Positions 41,564 to 49,142 of a stretch of DNA of 55,404 nt are shown here, piece after piece. The DNA is from Candidatus Zixiibacteriota bacterium (GTDB lineage Bacteria > RBG-13-66-14 > B26-G2 > WVWN01). Made by a program: the position numbers and the translations under genes. Every line of letters starts with the position of its first letter. Position 1 is the stretch's first letter. Below the pieces are notes generated by a model, which worked only from the letters and a program-made list of their open reading frames with translations, had not been told where the DNA came from and ran no database searches. The stretch spans positions 1 through 55,404 of the forward strand of contig JAUWLW010000017.1 in the NCBI GenBank assembly GCA_030613505.1, written 5' to 3'.

Positions 41564-42604
41564 ATGAGGATCCTCTACGGCGCCGTTACTATGGGGGAAG
41601 GCCACTTCGCGCGAACGTGCGCGATAGTCCCGCTCTTGCGGCAAGCGGGCTTCGACGTCGACCTCGTCTTCTCCGGCAGCCAGAGCGAGGGTCTTAAGAC
41701 GGGCCTCGCCGCCATCGAGCCCTACCGCGCGTTCTACGGCCTGACGTACGTGCGGCGCGAAGGCCGCGTCTCTTACCGTGGAACCATTAAAGCCTTCAAA
41801 CCTCTCGCGCTCCGGAAGGATTTCAAAAAGATCCGCGGCCCCTACGACCTCGTCATCTCGGACTTCGAGCCGCTGACGGCGCGGTGGGGAATGACGAACG
41901 GCGTCCCGGTCGTCGGCATCGCGCACCAGTACGCCTTTTGGGGTAAGGCGCCGCGAGCCAAAGTCCGGGATCTGCTGGCCGAGGGGATCATGCGCTACTA
42001 CGCGCCGGTCAATGTCCCCTTCGGCCTGCACTGGCGGCGGACGGCGCCGACGACCATCCCGCCCGTGATCCGGCCGGAAGTGCTCGAGGCCCGGCCGCGA
42101 AGCGGCGACCACGTCCTCGTGTACATGGCGAGCTATAGCGAGGAAACGCTGGACCGGCTCTTCGGCCACGAGTCGCTCGCGCCGTACCGCTTCGTCGCGT
42201 ACCCCAAGAGGACCGAATACGAACCCCGCTCGCCGAACCTGACGTTCAAGCCTTTCTCAACGGCCGGCTTCGTGGAGGATTTGGCCTCCGCCCGGGCGGT
42301 GGTGACGGCCGCCGGTTTTACGCTGCTGTCGGAGTGCCTGCAACTGGGTAAGGCGGTATATTCGATCCCGGAAGCGCGCCAATACGAGCAGCAGTGCAAC
42401 GCCGAGGCGCTACGGCGGTGGCGCCTCGGCCAAACGGCCCGCTCGTTCGACGCGCGCGAGCTCGCCTCCTGGCTCGAGAAGCCGCGGGCGGTGCGGCGCC
42501 GGTTCCCGGACGTCGTGGAGGCGCTCGCGGCCTGGGTCGCCGGCGGCCGAAGGGAGAAACCCGCGGCCTTCGCGGCTCGCCTCTGGACCGGCGCGGGGAG
42601 CTGA
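41564..42604 (+). CDS. MurG-like glycosyltransferase (PF13528 type), copy 1
   Basis: A 346-residue GT-B glycosyltransferase. The N-terminal domain starts M-R-I-L-Y-G-A-V-T-M-G-E-G-H-F-A-R-T with the G-x-G-H acceptor loop and has D-L-V-I-S-D-F-E-P-L. The C-terminal domain has T-A-A-G-F-T-L-L-S-E-C-L-Q-L-G-K and E-Q-Q-C-N-A-E, the sugar-nucleotide site of the Glyco_trans_1_3 family. Acceptor and donor are unknown; lipid glycosylation at the inner membrane would fit. It is the first of two tandem paralogues. Confidence 0.85.
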   Translation: MRILYGAVTMGEGHFARTCAIVPLLRQAGFDVDLVFSGSQSEGLKTGLAAIEPYRAFYGLTYVRREGRVSYRGTIKAFKPLALRKDFKKIRGPYDLVISDFEPLTARWGMTNGVPVVGIAHQYAFWGKAPRAKVRDLLAEGIMRYYAPVNVPFGLHWRRTAPTTIPPVIRPEVLEARPRSGDHVLVYMASYSEETLDRLFGHESLAPYRFVAYPKRTEYEPRSPNLTFKPFSTAGFVEDLASARAVVTAAGFTLLSECLQLGKAVYSIPEARQYEQQCNAEALRRWRLGQTARSFDARELASWLEKPRAVRRRFPDVVEALAAWVAGGRREKPAAFAARLWTGAGS

Positions 42605-42605
42605 T

Positions 42606-43658
42606 ATGAAGGTACTATACGGCACGCAGGGCACCGGCAACGGCCACCTCTCGCGGACGTACGCCATCGTCCCGCTGCTTCGCGAGGCCGGCGTCGACGT
42701 AGAGCTCATCATCTCCGGGACGACGAGCGAGGGCCTTAAAAGGGGTGTGCCCGAGCTCGAGCCCTACCGCGCCTTCCACGGCCTGAGCTATATCCGCCAC
42801 GAGGGCCGTATCAGCCTCGGCAAAAGCCTGGAGATCTTCAAACCGATCGAGCTCGCCGAGGATTTCGCCGAGATACAGGGCACGTACGACCTCGTCATCT
42901 CGGACTTCGAGCCCCTCACGGCGTGGTGGGGGTTGTCGCACGAGGTGCCGGTCATCGGCATCGCGCACAACTACGCGTTCCAGGGCCGGGCGCCGAGGCC
43001 GCTGCTGATCGACCCCATGATAGAGGTCGTCTTCCACTATTACGCGCCGGCGGACATCCCGCTCGGCTCCCACTGGCAGCGCACCAACGAGACCGTCATC
43101 CCGCCCATAATTCGCGAAGTAATACTGGCCGCCGAGCCGGAGGACGGCGAACACATTTTGGTATACCTGCCGAGTTTCAGCGACGAGTCGCTGGACCAGC
43201 TCTTCGGCCACCAGGCGCTCGCGCCGTACCGCTTCGTCGCGTACCCGCGGCGCTCGGAGCGCGACGTCCGCGCCGAGAACCTTACCGTCAAACCGTTCTC
43301 GAAATCCGGCTTCGTCGAGGACTTGCGGACGGCCCGGGCGGTCGTCACGAGCGCGGGCTTCACGCTGCTGTCGGAGTGCCTGCACCTCGGCAAGCCGCTC
43401 TACGTCGTCCCGGAGGCGGGCCAGTACGAGCAGAAGTGCAACGCCGAAGCGCTGAAGAAGTGGAACCTGGGCGCGGCGGCGACGGAGCTCGTCCCCGAGG
43501 AGGTGGCGGCCTGGCTCGAGGCGCGGCGGATGGTCCGCAAGCCGTGGCCCGACGTGGCCCGGGCCTTCGCGGACTGGGTAGCCGCGGGCCGCCCCGAAAG
43601 CCCCCTCGACTTCTCCGCCCGCCTGTGGGAGGAGACGCGGCGCCTTGCGGCGGGTTAG
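42606..43658 (+). CDS. MurG-like glycosyltransferase (PF13528 type), copy 2
   Basis: A 350-residue tandem paralogue of the preceding gene with a more canonical G-T-G-N-G-H-L-S-R-T acceptor loop and the same D-L-V-I-S-D-F-E-P-L and S-A-G-F-T-L-L-S-E-C-L motifs. The two starts and stops are one base apart. It ends the 37.7-43.7 kb operon; the AT-rich island begins four bases later. Confidence 0.85.
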   Translation: MKVLYGTQGTGNGHLSRTYAIVPLLREAGVDVELIISGTTSEGLKRGVPELEPYRAFHGLSYIRHEGRISLGKSLEIFKPIELAEDFAEIQGTYDLVISDFEPLTAWWGLSHEVPVIGIAHNYAFQGRAPRPLLIDPMIEVVFHYYAPADIPLGSHWQRTNETVIPPIIREVILAAEPEDGEHILVYLPSFSDESLDQLFGHQALAPYRFVAYPRRSERDVRAENLTVKPFSKSGFVEDLRTARAVVTSAGFTLLSECLHLGKPLYVVPEAGQYEQKCNAEALKKWNLGAAATELVPEEVAAWLEARRMVRKPWPDVARAFADWVAAGRPESPLDFSARLWEETRRLAAG

Positions 43659-43662
43659 ATTT

Positions 43663-44360
43663 ATGTTAAATCGAGAGGCAATAATACAAAATAAAAAATT
43701 CGCGATAGACCGCGAAATGCTAATAGCCCGCAGTTTAATCGAAATTGGGCTTCGGGAAATACAACTTTTAGACGGAACGAACGATATAAATTTTATACCC
43801 CTACTCTTAATCTCAAACGGTTATGAGAGATTATTGAAATGTATATTATTTATTAGCCAAAAGGATGACGACTGGGTTTACTACGGAAAACGTTACGATA
43901 AAATGGGAAAAAAGGGCACGATATCGGCCTATTGCTAAACGATGTGTTATCATTAAAAATAGTTGAAGATTACGCGCGAAGTTGCGAAGCGGCCGAGAAA
44001 GATATTGATTACATAAAAAATGACGAATATATAAAAAGATTGCTCGGAATACTAACCGAATTCGGAATAGGTTCGAGGTACTATAACCTAAACTTACTTT
44101 TCAGAGAAGAAAGTTTATGGTCAGACCCCGAAGAAAAATTGGAAAGAATAGGCGCGACTAGGGAGGATTCGGTTAAGGATGTCGACGAAATAATAGCCCA
44201 AATAAATAAGGAAATGATTATAGGCTTCGAAAAACTCACGCGGGCTTTGGCAAGGATACTAACTTTAGGTAACTTAGGTGATTTCGCTAAAGTTATGGGT
44301 AATGAATTTTACGATTTTTTAGTAATAAAGGATAACGAACTAGGCGAGAAAGATTACTAA
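43663..44360 (+). CDS. AT-rich split gene joined by a -1 frameshift at A AAA AAG
   Basis: Two overlapping frames make one plausible protein. Frame 0 (ATG 43663) gives 84 codons to AAG at 43912-43914 and then drifts to a stop at 43938. In the -1 frame, 148 more residues continue from GGG at 43914 to the stop at 44360. The join is exactly at A AAA AAG (43908-43914), the heptamer used in dnaX frameshifting, and gives ...K-M-G-K-K-G-H-D-I-G-L-L-L-N-D-V. The 232-residue product is helical and acidic. The K-G-H-D-[IL]-x-x-L-L pattern recalls HEPN-like proteins, but no R-x4-6-H motif is visible, so I do not assign the family. About one third GC, against more than 70% in sampled neighbouring lines. 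Alternatives are a frameshift mutation or sequencing error. Confidence 0.55.
43908..43914 (+). promoter_or_regulatory. Candidate -1 ribosomal frameshift site
   Basis: A AAA AAG in the correct phase (GGA AAA AAG GGC in frame 0). No strong downstream stem-loop or upstream Shine-Dalgarno-like stimulator is obvious, which weakens the case for programmed use. Confidence 0.4.
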
Positions 44361-44408
44361 AAAATTAGGTATTAAGTAAATAATTTATTCTTTACCCGTT
44401 AACGCGAC

Positions 44409-44433
44409 CGGTTAATATAACTAATAAAACCGG
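44409..44433 (+). repeat. Inverted repeat before the helicase gene
   Basis: CCGGTT and AACCGG flank a 13-base AT-rich centre in the 108-base gap before the helicase. There is no T-run, so an operator or mRNA hairpin is more likely than a terminator. No good promoter is seen. Confidence 0.3.
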
Positions 44434-44468
44434 AGGATTTAAAGCCAGGGGAGAGTAAAGGGGTAAAA

Positions 44469-46577
44469 ATGGAAGAGATCTTCAATGTCGAGAGTATCGC
44501 GGTCAAAGACGGTGAAAAAGAAAAAGCCGAAGAAATAGCTAATCAAGAACAAGACCAAGCCGCCGAAGATATGAATAAATACGTTAGGGTAATTGCGGGA
44601 CCAGGTACAGGGAAAACAAGGACTATACAAAAAAGAGTTGTGCATTTGTTAAAAACCGGCGAGACACCAAATAATATTTATTTGTTGACGTTTACTAGGG
44701 CAGCGCGGAATGATTTAAAAAGAAAAATCGAAGAATATTGTAAGAAAAATGACCTAAGCGAAGAAGGGGCTAACGTAAGAATATTAACTTTGCATTCTCT
44801 AGCTTTGAGGGTTTTAAGGATGAGCGGATTATTAGAAATAGAAGAAGACGCATACCGTATATTAGACGCATGGGAGGCTAAGGAAATATTCGACCGCGAA
44901 ATAGGATATCGGCTTAATAAAACTCCCGGCGATGTAAAAAAGCTAAGGGAAACATTCGAAGATGCATGGGAAACGATGAAGGACCCGAACGTTCCAGAAG
45001 ATACCACGAATAGAGCGTTAAAAGCGTTCGGGATTTGGCATTCTAGGCTTACCGGATTTTATTCAGTTATTCTGCCTGGGGATGTAATACATAGATGCGT
45101 AAAAGCGTATGAAAAAGTACCGGGGGTACTTAGGCCGGGAATAATTGAACACATAATTGTCGACGAATACCAAGACTTAAATAAATGCGACCAAGCTTTA
45201 TTAAAAATACTTAGCGCGCATTCTAATACTTTATGGGTAGCTGGAGATGATGACCAAAGCATATATTCTTTGAGAAACGCCGACCCCCGGGGTTTAAAAG
45301 ATTTCGAAAAGAAATACTCGCCTTTAAATAGCTACGTACTTAAGTACTGTTTCCGGTGCACTCCACAGGTCCTAGAATGCGCTGAAAATATAATAACTAA
45401 AATACAAAGCCGGGAAAATAAAGAAATAAAATTTATATACGGCGAAGCGGTTCCAGAATTAACCGGTGTAGTTTATTCATTGTTATTTTCCTCCCCTGCG
45501 CGCGAATACGAAGCTATCGCGCAAACTTCTAAGTCCCTATTAGACCAAGGGTACGGAGGTAGGGACAAAGAAATATTAATATTATTAACTTGGAAAAACC
45601 CAGCGTTAGTACAATTAAAACCCCTAAAAGACGCCCTTGAAAAATACAGTGTTGAATACGAATTACCGGAAAAATCCGAAGACGAAAAATACGAAGTCAA
45701 GGTCGTCTATTATTTGGTTAGGTTATTAGAAGCTTATAAAAATAAAAGAGAAGATACGTTCGCTTTGAGGGCGCTTCTCCATTTAACTAAGGGCATAGGC
45801 GTTAAGACGATTTCAAATATAGTAGACTATTGCTTAGATAAGGGTATTACCTTTCGGGAAGGTTTATCGAATATCGCGGATATTAAAAATGTGCAACCAG
45901 CTAAAAGAAAACGTATAACGGCGATATTAGGTATCTTAGATAAAGTTTTTGAGTGGGAACTTAACGACACAGTCAAAAATCGCGCCCCTTCCTTAGAAGA
46001 TATTATTAGCCATATTCGATACAAAGAGCTAACGGAATCCCCGCCGTTAAACGATTGGAATAACCTCCTATCCAAAATACCATTTGACTTTCTACTATCT
46101 GAATTGCTTGAATACTTATCCGCTTATTCCGAAGCGGAAAAGGTCCGTATTTTACAGAGGCCCGGCGAAGTTACGGTAGAAAATGACGCTTTACAAAACG
46201 ACGAAAAGAACCGAGTAAAAGTATTAACGATTCACGGTTCGAAAGGTTTAGATGGCGGTATTGTTTTTATACCAGGCTTAGAGGAACAAATAATACCGAA
46301 TAAAAAAGCTTTAATCTCTACTTCGTATATGGAAGAGCAAAGGAGGCTATTTTATGTCGGTTTAACTAGAGCAAGATTGGCTTGCATTCTAACCAGGGCT
46401 AAAACCCATTACGCCGGCGGTGCTGCTTCGATACTCGGAAACGGCGACGGTATTTCTTTACCTTGCTCTTGTTTTAAAAAAGAAATAGGCGTTGGAGAAT
46501 TACCTTGCAATCATTCCCCCAGTTACTTAATGAAAGATATAAACCGTTTTGCCGATTTTTATTATCCGCATTTATAA
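44469..46577 (+). CDS. UvrD-like SF1 helicase of an AT-rich island
   Basis: A 702-residue superfamily 1A helicase with all motifs: I A-G-P-G-T-G-K-T (about 40-47), Ia L-T-F-T-R-A-A, Ic T-L-H-S-L-A, II V-D-E-Y-Q-D, III G-D-D-D-Q-S-I-Y, IV Y-C-F-R-C, V T-I-H-G-S-K-G-L-D and VI F-Y-V-G-L-T-R-A-R. An extra N-terminal acidic segment of about 30 residues precedes motif Q. The C-terminus has a Cys cluster (P-C-S-C-F...P-C-N-H). It is about one third GC with AAA/GAA/TTA-rich codons, unlike its neighbours, so it is probably horizontally acquired. The ribosome site is AAAGGGG. Helicases of this type occur in repair and in defence systems such as Gabija; here its only partner is the split gene upstream. 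Confidence 0.88.
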   Translation: MEEIFNVESIAVKDGEKEKAEEIANQEQDQAAEDMNKYVRVIAGPGTGKTRTIQKRVVHLLKTGETPNNIYLLTFTRAARNDLKRKIEEYCKKNDLSEEGANVRILTLHSLALRVLRMSGLLEIEEDAYRILDAWEAKEIFDREIGYRLNKTPGDVKKLRETFEDAWETMKDPNVPEDTTNRALKAFGIWHSRLTGFYSVILPGDVIHRCVKAYEKVPGVLRPGIIEHIIVDEYQDLNKCDQALLKILSAHSNTLWVAGDDDQSIYSLRNADPRGLKDFEKKYSPLNSYVLKYCFRCTPQVLECAENIITKIQSRENKEIKFIYGEAVPELTGVVYSLLFSSPAREYEAIAQTSKSLLDQGYGGRDKEILILLTWKNPALVQLKPLKDALEKYSVEYELPEKSEDEKYEVKVVYYLVRLLEAYKNKREDTFALRALLHLTKGIGVKTISNIVDYCLDKGITFREGLSNIADIKNVQPAKRKRITAILGILDKVFEWELNDTVKNRAPSLEDIISHIRYKELTESPPLNDWNNLLSKIPFDFLLSELLEYLSAYSEAEKVRILQRPGEVTVENDALQNDEKNRVKVLTIHGSKGLDGGIVFIPGLEEQIIPNKKALISTSYMEEQRRLFYVGLTRARLACILTRAKTHYAGGAASILGNGDGISLPCSCFKKEIGVGELPCNHSPSYLMKDINRFADFYYPHL

Positions 46578-46643
46578 TCAGTTTTTATTATTTTTCTTAC
46601 TTAATCTACTTTGCGATAATGTAAAGCAAACGGCTTAAAATAA

Positions 46644-46673
46644 ACGCCGGCCTTGGGGCCGGCTTTTTCATTA
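46644..46673. terminator. Bidirectional terminator between helicase and rpoD
   Basis: GCCGGCC-TTGG-GGCCGGC followed by TTTTT on the plus strand; on the minus strand, past the rpoD stop, it is followed by GTTTATTTT. Confidence 0.85.
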
Positions 46674-46689
46674 CCGAATCTTTTAAGGG

Positions 46690-48456
46690 TTAAAGCTCGA
46701 GGAACGCCTTTACGCGTTTGGCGCGGGTGGGGTGGCGGAGCTTGCGCAGCGCTTTGGCCTCAATCTGGCGGACGCGCTCGCGGGTGACGTTGAAGACCGC
46801 GCCCACCTCGTCCAGCGTGCGGGTGATGCCGTCGCCCAGGCCGAAGCGGTAGCGCAGGACGCGCTCCTCGCGCTTCGACAGCGTCGAGAGGACGTCCTCC
46901 ATCTGCTCGCGCAGGAGGGCGTAGGCCGCGGCTCGAGCGGGGCTGATGACGGACTTGTCCTCGATGAAGTCGCCGAGGTGGCTGTCCTCCTCCTCGCCGA
47001 TGGGGGTCTCGAGGCTGATGGGCTCCTGCGCTATCTTGAGGACGCGGCGGACCTTCTCCACGCTCATCTGCATCTTGGCCGCTATCTCCTCGGGGAGCGG
47101 TTCGCGGCCGTACTCCTGGATGAGCTGCCGCGACGCCCGCACCACCTTGCCGATGGCCTCGATCATATGCACCGGGATGCGGATGGTGCGCGCCTGGTCG
47201 GCGATGGCCCGCGTTATGGCCTGGCGGATCCACCACGTGGCGTAGGTCGAGAACTTGTAACCCTTCTTGTAGTCGAACTTGTCGACGGCGCGCATGAGGC
47301 CTATGTTGCCCTCCTGGATGAGGTCCAGGAACTGCAGGCCGCCGTTGGTGTACTTCTTGGCGATGGAGACGACGAGCCGCACGTTGGCCTTGACCAGGCT
47401 CATCTTGGCGTCGTAGGCCTCGCGCTGGCCGGCCTTGATCTGGCGCACGATGTCGAGGAACTCGCGGTGGTTCATCTTGATCTTCTGCTCGAGGCGGCGG
47501 ACGCGGCGGAGGCAGTTATTGATCTCGCGCTCGCCCTCGGCGAAAGCCTGCGGGGTGTACTTCTTGCCCCGCGGCAGCTTGACGGCGCGCGGGCCCCTGG
47601 CTTTAAGCTCCCGGCACAGCGCCGCTATCTCGCTGCGGCTCATGCGGAGGTGGTCCTCGGTGTTCTCTATGGCCTTCAGGTGCTCCAGGATGTGGTCGCG
47701 GAACGCCTCGGCCTGACACGCAAATTCATCGACCTGGCTGGTGCTGAAGTGACAATCTTCCAGTATCGCGACGACGGTGCGCTTAATTTGGTTGATAAGG
47801 TCCTTGTTGCGGTGGTAGGCCGCGGAACCGGTCTTGCAGCGCGCCAGACGGCCGAAGACGCGGTCGAGCTCGCGCTTGGCCCCGGCCACTTTCTCGCTGC
47901 TTTTGACGATTTGGATCGACAACTCGCGCTGCCTCCACAGCGGGAGGCGCCCCTCGGTATTGACGACGAGGATCCCCTCCATCTTGACGCGGCCCTCTTT
48001 GACGCGCTTGGTCAGCGCCTCGATCTCGTCGAATATGAGGTAGAGGTAGAACGCGCCGCGGCGCGCTTTTTGGTGGCCGCGCTCTATCTTCTTGGCCAGC
48101 GCGACCTCGCCCTCGCGCGAGAGCAGCGGCACACGCCCCATCTCGCGGAGGTACAGACGGACCGGGTCGTCGACGCGGCCGGTAGCGGGCGCAACCCACC
48201 CCTCCGTCTGGGTGGAGCGCTCCTCTTTCTCGGCCTGCTTGTCGGAAGCCCCCGCCTTGGAGCCGTCGACGATCTCGATTTCCATCTCGTTGAACATCGT
48301 GAGGATGTCGTCGATCTGGTCCGAGAGGACGATATTGTCGGGAAGGGCCTCGTTGAGCTCCTCGTAGGTGAGGTGGCCGCGCTCGCGGCCTTTCTCAATC
48401 AGGCCCTCGACGACCTTACGGCCTTCTTTTCCAATTTTGGTACGGCGTGTCGCCAT
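46690..48456 (-). CDS. rpoD: Primary sigma factor RpoD (sigma-70)
   Basis: A 588-residue housekeeping sigma factor. Region 1.1 (Y-E-E-L-N-E-A-L-P) and 1.2 ([12 protein letters not shown]) are followed by a long non-conserved region. Region 2 is complete, with [16 protein letters not shown] and [14 protein letters not shown], the -10 readers. Regions 3, and 4 with the -35 reader [17 protein letters not shown], end the protein. The ATG at 48456 has AGGAGG. The intact -10 and -35 readers fit the TTGACA/TATAAT promoters seen across the window. Confidence 0.97.
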   Translation of the reverse strand: MATRRTKIGKEGRKVVEGLIEKGRERGHLTYEELNEALPDNIVLSDQIDDILTMFNEMEIEIVDGSKAGASDKQAEKEERSTQTEGWVAPATGRVDDPVRLYLREMGRVPLLSREGEVALAKKIERGHQKARRGAFYLYLIFDEIEALTKRVKEGRVKMEGILVVNTEGRLPLWRQRELSIQIVKSSEKVAGAKRELDRVFGRLARCKTGSAAYHRNKDLINQIKRTVVAILEDCHFSTSQVDEFACQAEAFRDHILEHLKAIENTEDHLRMSRSEIAALCRELKARGPRAVKLPRGKKYTPQAFAEGEREINNCLRRVRRLEQKIKMNHREFLDIVRQIKAGQREAYDAKMSLVKANVRLVVSIAKKYTNGGLQFLDLIQEGNIGLMRAVDKFDYKKGYKFSTYATWWIRQAITRAIADQARTIRIPVHMIEAIGKVVRASRQLIQEYGREPLPEEIAAKMQMSVEKVRRVLKIAQEPISLETPIGEEEDSHLGDFIEDKSVISPARAAAYALLREQMEDVLSTLSKREERVLRYRFGLGDGITRTLDEVGAVFNVTRERVRQIEAKALRKLRHPTRAKRVKAFLEL

Positions 48457-48495
48457 CAATCCTCCTACAAAAGCGAGGTTGGTGATTTATCCTTT

Positions 48496-48524
48496 ATTTT
48501 AACAGAAAAAAAAGATGGAGTCAA
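48496..48524 (-). promoter_or_regulatory. Sigma-70 promoter for rpoD
   Basis: Minus strand: -35 TTGACT (48524-48519), 17-base spacer with eight T, -10 TAAAAT (48501-48496), 40 bases before the ATG. Confidence 0.7.
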
Positions 48525-48591
48525 ATTGTCGCCCGAGAAAAGCCGATTCGTAATACGCGAGCCGGGCAAAACAACCCCTTATTTATACGAG

Positions 48592-48623
48592 CCCCCGCGG
48601 CCCGAAGAGCCGCGAGGGCTTCT
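48592..48623 (-). other. Hairpin after the small zinc-binding protein gene
   Basis: On the minus strand GCCCTCGCGGC-loop-GCCGCGGGGGC forms an 11-pair stem with one G-T pair just past the stop at 48635. No T-run follows, so it may be a weak terminator or processing site. Confidence 0.4.
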
Positions 48624-48634
48624 GTCCGCACGTT

Positions 48635-48853
48635 TTACTCCTCGCCGATACAAGACGGGCAAAAGTCGAAGCCGCGGCGATAAGCCTCGCGCAGCGTATC
48701 CGGTTCGAAGGTTACGACGTCGGGAAGCACGATGTCCGGGATGCGGCAGCCGCGGACGCCGCGTGCCTCGCGGTCGAGGTCGTGGACGAGCCGTTTCCGC
48801 CTATCGCCGACGTACCGGCACCCGTTGAACGGCGGCTCGCTACGTCGTACCAT
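48635..48853 (-). CDS. Small Ada-like zinc-binding protein
   Basis: A 72-residue protein. R-Y-V-G-D-R-R-K-R-L-V-H (14-25), a Cys about 11 residues on (G-C-R-I-P), V-T-F-E-P-D-T-L-R-E-A-Y-R-R-G-F and the end C-P-S-C-I follow the order seen in Ada-type metal-binding domains (Y-V-G...H...C...F-x-[ST]-x-x-E-A...G-[FY]-x-x-C-x-x-C). A zinc site from His/Cys plus C-x-x-C is inferred. Its own promoter and a GGGGGGAG ribosome site support expression. It lies between dnaG and rpoD on their strand. Confidence 0.55.
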   Translation of the reverse strand: MVRRSEPPFNGCRYVGDRRKRLVHDLDREARGVRGCRIPDIVLPDVVTFEPDTLREAYRRGFDFCPSCIGEE

Positions 48854-48891
48854 CTCGCTCCCCCCTTTCTTGAAGCCGAAAACCCCTATTA

Positions 48892-48920
48892 ATTATAGCG
48901 GAAAACCGACCCGCAGTCAA
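48892..48920 (-). promoter_or_regulatory. Sigma-70 promoter for the Ada-like gene (and possibly rpoD)
   Basis: Minus strand: -35 TTGACT (48920-48915), 17-base spacer, perfect -10 TATAAT (48897-48892), 39 bases before the ATG. Confidence 0.7.
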
Positions 48921-48924
48921 AGAA

Positions 48925-49142
48925 CGCAACCGCGGTTGAAGGTAAAAACCCCCCCGAACCACCTTTTCGCTCGTTTATTATAGCTTTAATGGCCGAATAT
49001 TAACTAAAAATTGGTTTTCTTTCGTTGAATATCGCATAATTGAGCTTTGCGCCGCGATTATTGAGCATAATTCCGGCGGTAATCGCACCGCCGGCTTACA
49101 TTATATTTACCCGCTTTTTCGCGCCGGGGGGAGCCTACCCTG
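48925..49142. other. AT-rich gap downstream of dnaG
   Basis: No gene seen. It holds two copies of GCTCAAT-[TA]-AT on the minus strand (about 49037-49067) and an inverted repeat CCGGCGGT-AATCGC-ACCGCCGG (49073-49094). The inverted repeat may end dnaG transcripts although it has no clear T-run. Confidence 0.35.

Noticed and set aside
44469-46577. A complete Gabija system
   Set aside because: The helicase is UvrD-like, but no OLD/TOPRIM nuclease (GajA) is adjacent; the upstream gene lacks ATPase or TOPRIM motifs.
46732-48828. A 698-codon plus-strand frame opposite rpoD
   Set aside because: It mirrors rpoD codons; rpoD has complete conserved regions, so the antisense frame is a GC-bias artefact.
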